Positions 24,672 to 32,270 of a DNA stretch of 53,525 bases are shown in pieces. The DNA comes from Weissella minor (GTDB lineage: Bacteria; Bacillota; Bacilli; Lactobacillales; Lactobacillaceae): the NCBI RefSeq assembly GCF_001437425.1, contig NZ_JQCD01000017.1, positions 1-53,525 on the forward strand. Reading direction: 5' to 3'. Each line of letters starts with the position of its first letter. Position 1 is the first letter of the stretch. A program made the translations under genes and the position numbers. A model generated the notes under the pieces. It searched no databases. It was given only the letters and a program-made list of their open reading frames with translations, and was not told where the DNA came from.

Positions 24672-25190
24672 CTAAAACGGTAAGTCGTCATCTGAAATAT
24701 CAACTTCTCGGCCACCCGCAAAAGTACCATTGGTTGGCATACCTGCATTTTGATTTTGTGCGTTATACACATTACCTGCCGCATTATTTCCAAATGCATT
24801 GGGTGTTTGTGAAGTATCCCCAAATCCACCATTATTCTGTGGTGCTGCATTCTTACGTTGTTCACTCTCCGCTCGGCTCTCGAGTAATGAGAAATTATCT
24901 ACGACGACTTCTGTCACATATACTTTTTGACCTTGTTGATTCTCATAATTACGTGTTTGAATCCGTCCCTCTACTGCAATCAATGATCCTTTTGACGTGA
25001 AATTAGCTAGGTTCTCTGCTGATTTACGCCAAATTACGCAGCTAATAAAGTCTGTCTCACGTTCTCCATTCGTATTTGTAAATTGTCGGTTGACTGCTAG
25101 ATTAAAGCTCCCTACAGCTGTCCCAGAAGTCGTGTACTTTAAATCAATGTCTCTCGTTAGTCTACCGACTAGTACGGTTCTGTTTATCAT
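24672..25190 (-). CDS. ssb: Single-stranded DNA-binding protein
   Basis: A 172-residue SSB with a standard OB fold (MINRTVLVGRLTRDIDLKYT, then FISCVIWRKSAENLANFTSK) over ~110 residues. A Gln/Asn/Gly-rich linker leads to the acidic tip DISDDDLPF that binds partner proteins. It overlaps the HNHc gene by 29 bases and pairs functionally with ERF. Confidence 0.96.
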   Translation of the reverse strand: MINRTVLVGRLTRDIDLKYTTSGTAVGSFNLAVNRQFTNTNGERETDFISCVIWRKSAENLANFTSKGSLIAVEGRIQTRNYENQQGQKVYVTEVVVDNFSLLESRAESEQRKNAAPQNNGGFGDTSQTPNAFGNNAAGNVYNAQNQNAGMPTNGTFAGGREVDISDDDLPF

Positions 25191-25863
25191 CGATTTGTTT
25201 CATCCTTTCATAAGTCATAATGCCTAATTGATTTAGCATTTTAGGTTCTAAATAAATTCCTTTAACGTGGTATAACTCTGAAAAACTAAGCCAGCCCATA
25301 TTCTCAGCTTCCTGATGATGAATCCGACACAAGGCCACCAATCTCTTTTCTCGATGATCTGCTAATGCTCTAAATTGATTATTTCCAATTGCATCAACGT
25401 GATGTACATCCGCATGCTTCCCACAAAGCACACAGCTTCGATATTTGAGCGATTGATACATATATATGTCCAAATCATCTTGATATGACAAAGCACTCTT
25501 AGACAGCGGAATATGCCATTTAAGCGCATAGTCTAATAAAAAGCTAATGAAATATCTTGCCGTCGTCATATCAACATCTTTAAACGAAAATTGTTCAATT
25601 CCAGTAGCACCTTCAAACATGAACATCATGGTGTCTTTAAACACACTGTCTTCATAACCACAATAACTAGCCATATCATGCATTAAAGCAAATGCCTTCT
25701 TTCGTTGTACTGCACTAATATGTCGGTTATCAGGAATCTGTAAAACGGCTTCTGGCCTATCTTCTTGGGTGTACAAAGATAAGGTTGCAAGTTCTTCCAA
25801 GTTCTCTGCTGCAAAGCTCACAACATTCCCTTGCACACCTAACATGCGTCCCCAAAGTTCCAT
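25162..25863 (-). CDS. Putative HNHc nuclease of the recombination module
   Basis: A 233-residue protein whose C-terminal part has CVLCGKHADVHHVDAIG and LVALCRIHHQEAENMGW, the zinc and HNH motifs of the putative HNHc nuclease family found beside ERF/SSB in lactic acid bacteria phages. The N-terminal ~140 residues are helical. The start overlaps the ERF stop (TAATG). Confidence 0.85.
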   Translation of the reverse strand: MELWGRMLGVQGNVVSFAAENLEELATLSLYTQEDRPEAVLQIPDNRHISAVQRKKAFALMHDMASYCGYEDSVFKDTMMFMFEGATGIEQFSFKDVDMTTARYFISFLLDYALKWHIPLSKSALSYQDDLDIYMYQSLKYRSCVLCGKHADVHHVDAIGNNQFRALADHREKRLVALCRIHHQEAENMGWLSFSELYHVKGIYLEPKMLNQLGIMTYERMKQIDDKQNRTSR

Positions 25864-26525
25864 TATTTTACCTGTCCTCCAAGCCAGTTCAGAACATTTT
25901 GTTTGGTCTGATCATCTAGCTTTGCAAATGCATAAAAATCATGGATAGGCATATTCAGGCCTGTACTCATTTGATTGAAAAATGTTTGTTCATCAATATT
26001 TAAGTTGTTAACGATCTTATTTTTTAAGACGCCAAATTTTGAATTTAGTGGATTAGATGGCTTTTTATTTTGTTGATGTGCTTCTTCTACATCAGCATCT
26101 TTAGGTTGGGCCAAATTTCCGTCGTCATCAATTTCTGATGCAATACCAAACACCATTGCAAGACTGTACCGACGAGCATACGTTTGACCTGAACCATTAG
26201 CTTGTGGGTCTAAAGCTGTTTGCCACCCTTGCCCTCTGACTTGTCGCGCGCTAATAATTGCAGACCCACGATATACTTTTGTTTCATCAGTCGTCATAAT
26301 CTCGGTGAAAATGTATTCCATACCTTGTTCATTTGTCTCGGTATATTGAGTGTAAGTGAGCTGGATGTCATTTTCTTTAATCGCCTTATCAATTGCTGTA
26401 TAAATGGCGTCTAGCGTTACATAGTCACTTTGAAACTGTGGATTTTTTCCATCTTTTTTTGGTTGGTCAAACGCCTTCCTAAACGCAAGCATTTCTGTAA
26501 AAACATTATGTTTTTCTTCTGCCAT
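25863..26525 (-). CDS. erf: ERF-family single-strand annealing protein
   Basis: A 220-residue recombinase of the ERF family, promoting annealing of complementary single strands. Conserved blocks are FQSDYVTLDAIYTAIDKAIK near the start and SGQTYARRYSLAMVFGI around residue 125. It is followed by HNHc and SSB and preceded by Gp157, a typical phage recombination cluster. Confidence 0.92.
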   Translation of the reverse strand: MAEEKHNVFTEMLAFRKAFDQPKKDGKNPQFQSDYVTLDAIYTAIDKAIKENDIQLTYTQYTETNEQGMEYIFTEIMTTDETKVYRGSAIISARQVRGQGWQTALDPQANGSGQTYARRYSLAMVFGIASEIDDDGNLAQPKDADVEEAHQQNKKPSNPLNSKFGVLKNKIVNNLNIDEQTFFNQMSTGLNMPIHDFYAFAKLDDQTKQNVLNWLGGQVK

Positions 26526-26535
26526 AACCTATCCT

Positions 26536-27024
26536 CTACTTGATATTTAAACGGTCCCCTTGCTCAATTAAATTAGCAAACTGTTCCCCGTTACTCTTTT
26601 TCCATTCGTCAATAATTTCTTTTTTATCAATGACTGTTTCGGTCTTGGTTTTGACATACTTTTCAGGAACATCATCAATTGAAATGCCACCTTTAACATG
26701 TGGTGGATTCTTCTGAATACCAAAACTAAACAGCTCCGTATTAATTTTCTTGTTATCAGTACGTTCCATACTTTCTTTTAAAGCTGCTTTCATTGCTTTA
26801 ATTCGATTTGTATTTGACTTTTTTCGTTGCGTCAAACGATCAGCTTGTGCCTTAATAGCATCATTTTCTGCTTCGAATTGTGCAATCATCTTTGCATAGT
26901 TATCAGCCTTCTCATAGATGGTTGTATCAATCGCTTCAAGCGTATCAATGTACGTTTCATCATCTAAATCATCACGATTAAACACTTCTTCATATGCGGC
27001 TGTTAGTTCATATAGTGTCTTCAT
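26536..27024 (-). CDS. Siphovirus Gp157-like protein
   Basis: A 162-residue member of the Gp157 family, first known from Streptococcus thermophilus phages. A long coiled coil (residues ~30-95) is followed by the typical SFGIQKNPPHVKGGISIDDV region. It usually sits before ERF or RecT and ssb genes; its role is unproven. The ribosome site GGAGGAG lies in the end of a 30-codon upstream frame. Confidence 0.9.
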   Translation of the reverse strand: MKTLYELTAAYEEVFNRDDLDDETYIDTLEAIDTTIYEKADNYAKMIAQFEAENDAIKAQADRLTQRKKSNTNRIKAMKAALKESMERTDNKKINTELFSFGIQKNPPHVKGGISIDDVPEKYVKTKTETVIDKKEIIDEWKKSNGEQFANLIEQGDRLNIK

Positions 27025-27026
27025 TA

Positions 27027-27119
27027 CTACTCCTCCATCATTGTGTATACTTGTAATTCAGATAATCCATCGTATTCATCGTCTGGTGGGTCTAACGGCT
27101 TATCAGGTACTTCATTCAT
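27027..27119 (-). CDS. Short 30-codon frame before Gp157
   Basis: ATG 27119 opens an acidic Pro/Asp-rich peptide (EVPDKPLDPPDDEYDGLSEL) whose last codons ATG ATG GAG GAG double as the ribosome site of Gp157. It could be a small phage protein or a leader peptide coupling translation. The ribosome site is modest. Confidence 0.45.
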   Translation of the reverse strand: MNEVPDKPLDPPDDEYDGLSELQVYTMMEE

Positions 27120-27149
27120 TTGCCTGACCTCATTTTTTTATGCTATAGT

Positions 27150-27188
27150 TTAGGAGTTAAAAACTCGCCAAAGTTAATTAACTCCTAA
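27150..27188. promoter_or_regulatory. Inverted repeat at the end of the Xre gene
   Basis: Perfect 11-base arms (TTAGGAGTTAA at 27150-27160, its complement at 27178-27188) separated by 17 bases. The right arm overlaps the Xre stop codon. No T-run follows, so it is more likely an operator or an mRNA stem than a terminator. Confidence 0.5.
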
Positions 27189-27424
27189 GCGTTCTCTGTT
27201 GTAGCAGAGTGCGCTTTTTTATTTATCCATTTTTCATCTGTCCGCCCTAATAAATAGTCCAAGCTAACGCCAAAGTAATCAGCAATAGTACAAAGAGTCT
27301 TCAATTTTGGGTTCCTTAAGTCATGCTCATATCTGCTGATATTGTTATCAGTCACACCTATCTCATCTGACATCTGTGCTAACGTTTCACCTTTCGCTTC
27401 ACGCAATTCTTTTATTCTATTCAT
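27185..27424 (-). CDS. Xre-family regulator
   Basis: A 79-residue HTH_3 protein (IKELREAKGETLAQMSDEIG, VTDNNISRYEHDLRNPKLKT, DYFGVSLDYLLGR). It overlaps the previous Xre gene by 8 bases, and the two have the same DYxxVSLDYLxGRTDE end, suggesting duplication. An inverted repeat at its 3' end may be its target. Confidence 0.85.
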   Translation of the reverse strand: MNRIKELREAKGETLAQMSDEIGVTDNNISRYEHDLRNPKLKTLCTIADYFGVSLDYLLGRTDEKWINKKAHSATTENA

Positions 27425-27614
27425 CAGTTCTCCCCATCAAATAGTCGAGTGATACATCGTAATAATCGGCTAGTGCAATCCATGCCTCTTTATCCGGTTG
27501 ATGTTTGCCCCGTTCGTATCGAGACAAAGTATTAGGATCTATTTTTAACTGTTCACTAACGTATCTTTGAGTTTCACCCAAATCCAGCCTTAACTGCTTT
27601 AATCGGCTAACCAT
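27417..27614 (-). CDS. Xre-family regulator, second copy
   Basis: A 65-residue HTH_3 protein starting at ATG 27614 (GGAAGGA 9 bases before); a longer frame upstream lacks a site. Motifs: LKQLRLDLGETQRYVSEQLK, DPNTLSRYERGKHQPD, DYYDVSLDYLMGRTDE. The following Xre gene starts within its last codons. Confidence 0.85.
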   Translation of the reverse strand: MVSRLKQLRLDLGETQRYVSEQLKIDPNTLSRYERGKHQPDKEAWIALADYYDVSLDYLMGRTDE

Positions 27615-27802
27615 TTTGAATGTTCCTTCCGAATGACTTCCGCTTGCTGTTTTCCATTTGTTAGCCAAACAATTGGATAAGCGCTCATACGCAATACCGC
27701 CATAAAAATGTTAATTATTGGTTTCTTGTACTTATCCCATGTCACTTTCATTCCGATTAATGCAAATGCAGATATTACTGTTACAAATAAAACTCCTGTC
27801 AT
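27599..27802 (-). CDS. Small phage membrane protein
   Basis: A 67-residue protein with an N-terminal membrane helix (GVLFVTVISAFALIGM) and a weaker second hydrophobic segment (AVLRMSAYPIVWLTNG). It overlaps the upstream gene by ATGA and the downstream Xre gene by 16 bases. Unknown function. Confidence 0.6.
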   Translation of the reverse strand: MTGVLFVTVISAFALIGMKVTWDKYKKPIINIFMAVLRMSAYPIVWLTNGKQQAEVIRKEHSKWLAD

Positions 27803-28011
27803 TTGTATTCCCCTCTCCCATACTTTCTTAAAAGCTCTAACGAAAATCTGCTTGGTACTTCTTTACTTTCAACCCCCATAGATCTAAACAACGGGTCAAC
27901 TCTTATTGTTTCGTTGAATTTCGAAGTGCTTAAGCTCATTAGGCTTGCTGCAGTTTGACAATCAACCCAGATTAACTGTTCGACGGGTAAATCCGTTTTA
28001 GCTTTTCCCAT
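27799..28011 (-). CDS. Small phage protein, possible DNA-binding
   Basis: A 70-residue protein. The segment LIWVDCQTAASLMSLSTSKF reads like an excisionase/MerR-type HTH that scans for a template. Overlaps the next gene by 4 bases. Excisionase is one option, since the integrase lies only on the other strand. Confidence 0.6.
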   Translation of the reverse strand: MGKAKTDLPVEQLIWVDCQTAASLMSLSTSKFNETIRVDPLFRSMGVESKEVPSRFSLELLRKYGRGEYK

Positions 28012-28021
28012 TTTCCTTCTC

Positions 28022-28264
28022 CTACATCCAATTCAAAGTAACCGTTTTATTCATGAGGTCAAGTTGTTCAATAATGATGCCCTCTTTTTCAAATTTGCCT
28101 TTATTTGCCATTACAAAATTAAATAGCCGATCTTCTGATGTATTTTTTTCGTAACTAAGCGTTTCCCAATTTTCAGCGGCCTTTTCTAAATCACCTTTGA
28201 TTTCATCCCAAAATTCGTCAAACTTCTTATTGGCTTTATTTTTTAGTTCTTCCTGTAATGTCAT
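28022..28264 (-). CDS. Small coiled-coil phage protein
   Basis: An 80-residue charged protein, helical in its first half (EELKNKANKKFDEFWDEIKG) and with beta strands at the end (IIIEQLDLMNKTVTLNW). No family recognised. Confidence 0.55.
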   Translation of the reverse strand: MTLQEELKNKANKKFDEFWDEIKGDLEKAAENWETLSYEKNTSEDRLFNFVMANKGKFEKEGIIIEQLDLMNKTVTLNWM

Positions 28265-28324
28265 GTTCGTACCTCTTTTGTTTTATAATTTATCTACTGG
28301 CTCATTTGCTTAGTCACTAATAAA

Positions 28325-28543
28325 TCATTTTCGATATTTTTTTAACCCACGTTTCCAAGCTAAAAAGATAAATAAAGCTATAACAAATAGTAATGTGCTT
28401 GCCCCAAATAAGAACATTGCTATTTTTGTTTGCCAAATTAAATAGGCTAATAGCATAATGGCCTCTAAGATGGTCCCGAGTGATAGCCACCCTAACGCAA
28501 GCATTCCTTTCAACTTTTCTTTTTCTCTTTCATAGTTGTTCAT
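28325..28543 (-). CDS. Small two-helix membrane protein
   Basis: 72 residues from ATG 28543 (GGAGG 7 bases before), with two membrane helices (LSLGTILEAIMLLAYLIW and MFLFGASTLLFVIALFIFLA) and a basic C-terminus. A longer in-frame start lies inside the upstream gene and is not needed. Unknown function; a membrane protein beside regulators may act in exclusion. Confidence 0.6.
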   Translation of the reverse strand: MNNYEREKEKLKGMLALGWLSLGTILEAIMLLAYLIWQTKIAMFLFGASTLLFVIALFIFLAWKRGLKKYRK

Positions 28544-28545
28544 CT

Positions 28546-29307
28546 CTATGCCTCCAATCGTGCACGCATCTTCTCTACTGCGCCATCTGTGTAGAACCAA
28601 CGTTCATCTGCATCTTGAATACGATCAATACCTTCACGTAACCCTGTCCGGTTAGCAATCGTTCCAACCTTTGTTGGAGTTAATCCAAATCGTTCGGCAA
28701 TATTTGTCGCTGTTAGATAGAACTCTGATAAATCAGGCGTATGTGCAATCGGTACAGCTTGCTTAATCGGTTGTCCAATGAATGTTTCCACTTCCTTTTC
28801 TAGCAACAACTCGGCTAAGTCATTTCGTTCCAACTTATCTGCCTGCTTCATCGCCAAACGGAACTCTTTCATTCGTCCGTTTTCACACTGCATCTTGTAA
28901 GCTTCCGCTGTGATGCGTTTTGTCTGTTGGTCAGGCGTTTCAACTTGGAAGAACTGTTGTTGTGCTTGTTGTTCAAGTTGCTTCTGCATATCGTCAAATT
29001 GCTCAACGAACATAACCTTATATTCCATGAATTTTTTATCAGTAAATCCACCAGCTAAAAGCGAAAAACCTTTTTGATTCATTTTGTACATACGATACGT
29101 CTGATGGTTTTGTTCATTCACATACTCACCAAGCTCAAAATACGCCATCGCCTTTTCTTTTAGGGTCTGCGTAATATTGCGCAGACCCTTTTCAATAATG
29201 TTGTCAATCGCTCTTAAAACGTCTCGATGCTCTTTATCAAAATACTTTGCTACTTCCAAGGACGTTGTCATTGGTTCGCCATTCTCTACAATAATTACGT
29301 TATCCAT
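28546..29307 (-). CDS. Rha-family phage regulator/antirepressor
   Basis: A 253-residue protein. The N-terminal Rha domain is clear: MTTSLEVAKYFDKEHRDVLR, HQTYRMYKMNQKGFSLLAGG, FTDKKFMEYKVMFVEQFDDM. A Gln-rich coiled coil follows and the C-terminal ~80 residues hold another DNA-binding-like segment (LTATNIAERFGLTPTKVGTI). Such proteins relieve repression or regulate early lytic genes. Second gene of the lytic operon. Confidence 0.85.
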   Translation of the reverse strand: MDNVIIVENGEPMTTSLEVAKYFDKEHRDVLRAIDNIIEKGLRNITQTLKEKAMAYFELGEYVNEQNHQTYRMYKMNQKGFSLLAGGFTDKKFMEYKVMFVEQFDDMQKQLEQQAQQQFFQVETPDQQTKRITAEAYKMQCENGRMKEFRLAMKQADKLERNDLAELLLEKEVETFIGQPIKQAVPIAHTPDLSEFYLTATNIAERFGLTPTKVGTIANRTGLREGIDRIQDADERWFYTDGAVEKMRARLEA

Positions 29308-29309
29308 CG

Positions 29310-29531
29310 TTATGCCTCCTTTTTAACCTGTTCTTTTTTAAAAGCAATGTAATCTAATGCATCTGACCAGCGTTTCTTATCCAGATCAGTGGCAGTCAAG
29401 CCCTTGCCAACAATCATTTTTTTAACCAACGTACTCATTGGTGTTTTCTTCAAACCAATTTGTTTTCCAACTTGCTCTTGAGAAACTTTTGCTTCTGCAA
29501 GTTCTTGACGCCAATCCCATTTATCCGACAT
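29310..29531 (-). CDS. Small DNA-binding protein, Cro position
   Basis: A 73-residue protein, first gene of the lytic operon, starting at ATG 29531 behind AGGAGGAG. It contains a possible HTH (LAEAKVSQEQVGKQIGLKKT). The first position left of the switch region is usually occupied by Cro. The match to a family is weak, so the Cro role is from position. Confidence 0.65.
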   Translation of the reverse strand: MSDKWDWRQELAEAKVSQEQVGKQIGLKKTPMSTLVKKMIVGKGLTATDLDKKRWSDALDYIAFKKEQVKKEA

Positions 29532-29567
29532 TTTTCTCCTCCTTGTATAATTAGTTAACAAAGTTAG

Positions 29568-29596
29568 TTGACTTTACCAGTTTTTGGCACTATAAT
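29568..29596 (+). promoter_or_regulatory. Plus-strand promoter with operator copy 1 in its spacer
   Basis: TTGACT (29568-29573), 17 bases, TATAAT (29591-29596): a near-consensus promoter reading toward the repressor gene. The spacer holds CAGTTTTTGGCACT (29578-29591). Confidence 0.7.
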
Positions 29597-29771
29597 TACA
29601 CACATAAACAACCCTTTATTTATCAGGGTTTCAACATATTATCTCTTTCGCCTCGTACGCTATAAAAGATAATTTTTTTATGTTGTGTAACATCGTTTAC
29701 TAACTGCTACAAGAAATATAGTACACCATAACTGGTATTTTGTAAATCACAATTTTACAGTTTTTGGCACT
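29578..29771. repeat. Two copies of a 14-base operator-like sequence
   Basis: CAGTTTTTGGCACT occurs at 29578-29591 and 29758-29771, exactly 180 bases apart in the same orientation, each inside a promoter spacer. These are the likely binding sites of the Xre repressor or the Cro-position protein. Confidence 0.7.
29718..29746 (-). promoter_or_regulatory. Minus-strand early lytic promoter
   Basis: On the minus strand TTTACA (29741-29746), 17 bases, TACTAT (29718-29723), reading toward the Cro-position gene with a leader of about 180 bases. Operator copy 2 lies 11 bases behind its -35. Confidence 0.6.
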
Positions 29772-29783
29772 TTTTTCTTTAAT
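29754..29783 (+). promoter_or_regulatory. Second plus-strand promoter, next to the repressor gene
   Basis: TTTACA (29754-29759), 18 bases, TTTAAT (29778-29783), with operator copy 2 in the spacer. It would give a short leader to the repressor start at 29804. It is back to back with the minus-strand lytic promoter, the usual lambda-like layout. Confidence 0.5.
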
Positions 29784-29803
29784 TTTTTGGAGAAAACACT
29801 GAT

Positions 29804-30172
29804 ATGACGCTATTAGATAGAATAAAAGAAATTTCAAAAAAACGAGGACTGTCTGTGAAAGAAGTATCAAAAAGGGCTGGATTCGGAGAACGCACTATTT
29901 ATAGATGGGATACTAATAACCCATCAACTGAAAAAATTAAGGCCGTCGCCGACGTCCTAGGCGTATCAGTAGACTACCTATTAGGTAACGCAGATGAGAT
30001 GCATACTAAACAAGCAGACACTTCAAAGCCTATTGAAGTGAACCTTGATGAAGCTCTACAAGACAAGGGTATGGTCATGAAATTTAACGGTAAAGACTTA
30101 TCTGATACAGCTAAGCGTGGAATATTGAATATCCTTGAAATGCTCGAGGAGGATAAGCATGATTCCAAATAA
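29804..30172 (+). CDS. CI-like prophage repressor (Xre family)
   Basis: A 122-residue protein with an N-terminal HTH (SVKEVSKRAGFGERTIYRWD, then AVADVLGVSVDYLLGN) and a short C-terminal part (LDEALQDKGMVMKFNGKDLS) instead of a LexA-type self-cleaving domain. It is therefore probably inactivated by the ImmA-type protease encoded next, as in ICEBs1 and phi105-like systems. It resembles the repressor at 36.5 kb in the same two regions. The next gene starts within its last codons. Confidence 0.88.
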   Translation: MTLLDRIKEISKKRGLSVKEVSKRAGFGERTIYRWDTNNPSTEKIKAVADVLGVSVDYLLGNADEMHTKQADTSKPIEVNLDEALQDKGMVMKFNGKDLSDTAKRGILNILEMLEEDKHDSK

Positions 30173-30587
30173 TCTTGAGGAAGTCGAAGCTTTATTGGAT
30201 ATGAAAATATATCAAGCTGGTATTCAACTTTTTGAAGATGAATGGGAATCAGATGATCCAGACGTGGCCTTTAGAACAAATGATGATGAATATCTTATTA
30301 TTATGAACACCAATTTTAAGACGCCTTATACTCGTGTACACCGAAAAGCTCATGAATTTTCACATACCTTATATTCTGATATACAACATGGTGAAGCTTA
30401 TCACTTTTCACCATATTTAAGAAATAAGGATGAAGTTGTGGCTAACCACGGTGGAATAAAAATATTAACTGAAATAATCTACCATGAAATGCCTCTTGAA
30501 GAACGTGATTGGATGAAATTCATGGATGTCATGAACCTTCCAATAGAGTATGAATCTATTGTTCAAGAATGTGTACGCACTGCTTAA
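30159..30587 (+). CDS. ImmA/IrrE-type metalloprotease
   Basis: A 142-residue protein starting at ATG 30159 behind GAGGAGGAT. The zinc protease motif is AHEFSHTLY (HEFSH). It overlaps the repressor gene by 14 bases, the classical repressor/anti-repressor pair in which ImmA cleaves the repressor to induce the element. Like other ImmA proteins it has no membrane segment. Confidence 0.85.
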   Translation: MIPNNLEEVEALLDMKIYQAGIQLFEDEWESDDPDVAFRTNDDEYLIIMNTNFKTPYTRVHRKAHEFSHTLYSDIQHGEAYHFSPYLRNKDEVVANHGGIKILTEIIYHEMPLEERDWMKFMDVMNLPIEYESIVQECVRTA

Positions 30588-30599
30588 CCTAATTTCAAA

Positions 30600-30619
30600 T
30601 AAAAAACCACCTATAGGTG
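30600..30619 (-). terminator. Minus-strand terminator after the protease gene
   Basis: CCACC TATA GGTGG hairpin followed by six T on the minus strand only. On the plus strand no T-run follows. Confidence 0.55.
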
Positions 30620-30750
30620 GCAAATCAAATGCTAAAATCTTCAATATTTCAATTTGAGTCATACTGAAATTGGCTTTAAACGTCAACCAACCTTACCCAA
30701 ACTGCTTAAAACGCACGTAATGTTCGTATACCTCTAGGAGAAATAAAAAA

Positions 30751-31431
30751 TTGTTAAACCTCAGCATCCTTTTACTAATAATCTTTACTTGCACTTTATT
30801 AATTATATTTTCTATCAACTCAGGAACTAAATCAGAAAGTAAAGTTAAAACTGAACAAATAAAAACAGAAATATTGTACCCAGAAACCACGTCAAAGAAA
30901 TCTAAACGGATTAATACCCAGTTGTGTAACTTACCCGGTTTCGATTCTTTTGGAACAAAAAAAGAACTGTCTTTGCTGCCCGACATCTTAAACGATACGG
31001 AAAACATAATTTACGTAGTAAGCGGTAACGCCAAAAACGATGGTTTATTTGGGATAAGTTCCATTTTACTTGTTTTGACTGATCAACGTTTAATCATGTT
31101 CGATGCAGGTCTTCTATACGGATCAGAATATACGGAAATACCTTTTGATCATATACAAGGGGTCTCCCTATCATCAGGTTTGGTACTTGCAGATATACAC
31201 ATTGAAAATGGGCGACGCCAAATCAATATCATAAACGTCACTAAACCATTTGCGGCTTATTTTGTTGATCAACTTAATAAGAAAATTAACGAAATCAATT
31301 TTTCTAAAAACAATCAGAATACAATTAGCTCTCCAGCCGACGAATTACAAAAATTGGCTAACTTATACGAAGACGGTATTTTAACAAAACAAGAATTTTC
31401 AGATCAAAAGAAAGAGTTATTAGGCAAATAA
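30751..31431 (+). CDS. Membrane-anchored PH-like protein with SHOCT tail, possible conversion gene
   Basis: A 226-residue protein, probably from TTG 30751 with AGGAG 10 bases before. An N-terminal membrane helix (LSILLLIIFTCTLLIIFSI) is followed by a bacterial PH-like domain (SSILLVLTDQRLIMFDAGLL, ITEIPFDHIQGVSL-type region around residue 130) and a C-terminal SHOCT domain (LANLYEDGILTKQEFSDQKK). It sits between the immunity genes and integrase, where genes expressed by lysogens are common. A host-surface or exclusion role is inferred. Confidence 0.75.
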   Translation: MLNLSILLLIIFTCTLLIIFSINSGTKSESKVKTEQIKTEILYPETTSKKSKRINTQLCNLPGFDSFGTKKELSLLPDILNDTENIIYVVSGNAKNDGLFGISSILLVLTDQRLIMFDAGLLYGSEYTEIPFDHIQGVSLSSGLVLADIHIENGRRQINIINVTKPFAAYFVDQLNKKINEINFSKNNQNTISSPADELQKLANLYEDGILTKQEFSDQKKELLGK

Positions 31432-31454
31432 AAAAAGCCACCCTTTCGGATGGC
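31430..31454 (-). terminator. Minus-strand terminator
   Basis: GCCATCC/GGGTGGC stem with a TTTC/GAAA loop and a run of seven T on the minus strand; the plus strand lacks a T-run. It overlaps the end of the PH/SHOCT gene. Confidence 0.55.
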
Positions 31455-31502
31455 ATACATACGTGTAAATCTGAATCACGTTAAAAGCTGTAGGAGATTT
31501 TT

Positions 31503-32129
31503 TTGGCATACTTACTATTAATTTTAGCGATGATTGGCATAATTTTAGGCATTTTCATACTAAATAATGAACAGCATAAAAAAGCAGGAATATTTATTAT
31601 AATAACTTGTTTTATCACAACTATCTTGTCTATTGCATTGATGATGTACACACAAAATGTATCAGACAAAAAAGAAGCTCAAGAAGCTTCTATTGAAAGC
31701 AGCATCATGAAATCAGTTGAAGAAACTTCATCAGGATCAAATGAGTCAGATAAAAATTCAACCGAAATCAGTTCGGATGAAGATGTAGCAGATGGATTTG
31801 ATTCAAATTATGCACTGGAAGATTTCATTCAGGAAAATACATCGTATTCAGACGTTAGCGTTAAAGGTACATACGTATCTGATCCGTATACATGTGTAAT
31901 CACGATAAATGATACCCATGATTTTCGAGTAGTTATTTCCAATGTATTAGAAGCTTTCCACGATCATGCAGATGACAAATTAAATAACTTTGATGAAATT
32001 AATATACAGGTAAAAAATGATAGTCAAACCTTAAAAACTTCATACCCAGTATCTACTGTTATGTACGATAGTGGTGTATATCGGCCTTCTAAAGTCGAAG
32101 GATTGGCTACTCAATGGATCATTAGATAA
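31503..32129 (+). CDS. Two-helix membrane protein with extracellular domain, unknown
   Basis: A 208-residue protein from TTG 31503 (AGGAG close by). Two membrane helices (LLLILAMIGIILGIFIL and AGIFIIITCFITTILSIALM) precede a Ser/Glu/Asp-rich linker (residues ~60-95) and a ~110-residue soluble domain (ENTSYSDVSVKGTYVSDPYT). By topology the soluble part is probably outside. No family recognised. Lysogenic-region position suggests expression in the lysogen. Confidence 0.7.
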   Translation: MAYLLLILAMIGIILGIFILNNEQHKKAGIFIIITCFITTILSIALMMYTQNVSDKKEAQEASIESSIMKSVEETSSGSNESDKNSTEISSDEDVADGFDSNYALEDFIQENTSYSDVSVKGTYVSDPYTCVITINDTHDFRVVISNVLEAFHDHADDKLNNFDEINIQVKNDSQTLKTSYPVSTVMYDSGVYRPSKVEGLATQWIIR

Positions 32130-32131
32130 AC

Positions 32132-32174
32132 AAAAAACGCATATCCCCCACTCCGCTAAAAGTAAGGATATGCG
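32132..32174 (-). terminator. Minus-strand terminator before the integrase
   Basis: A perfect nine-pair stem (CGCATATCC 32138-32146, GGATATGCG 32166-32174) with a 19-base loop and a T6 run on the minus strand. A small plus-strand hairpin CGGG/CCCG (32179-32192) follows. Confidence 0.5.
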
Positions 32175-32270
32175 CCCCCTCGGGTTTACTCCCGTTTGAT
32201 TATTATATCAGACCTGAGTATGTCTTTAAACTACTCAATTATTAAAACGGAAGGTTAGGTTTAAATTAAC

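Noticed and set aside
30465-31007. Two minus-strand frames opposite ImmA and the PH/SHOCT gene
   Set aside because: Both are antisense to genes with clear domains and ribosome sites; no start signals.
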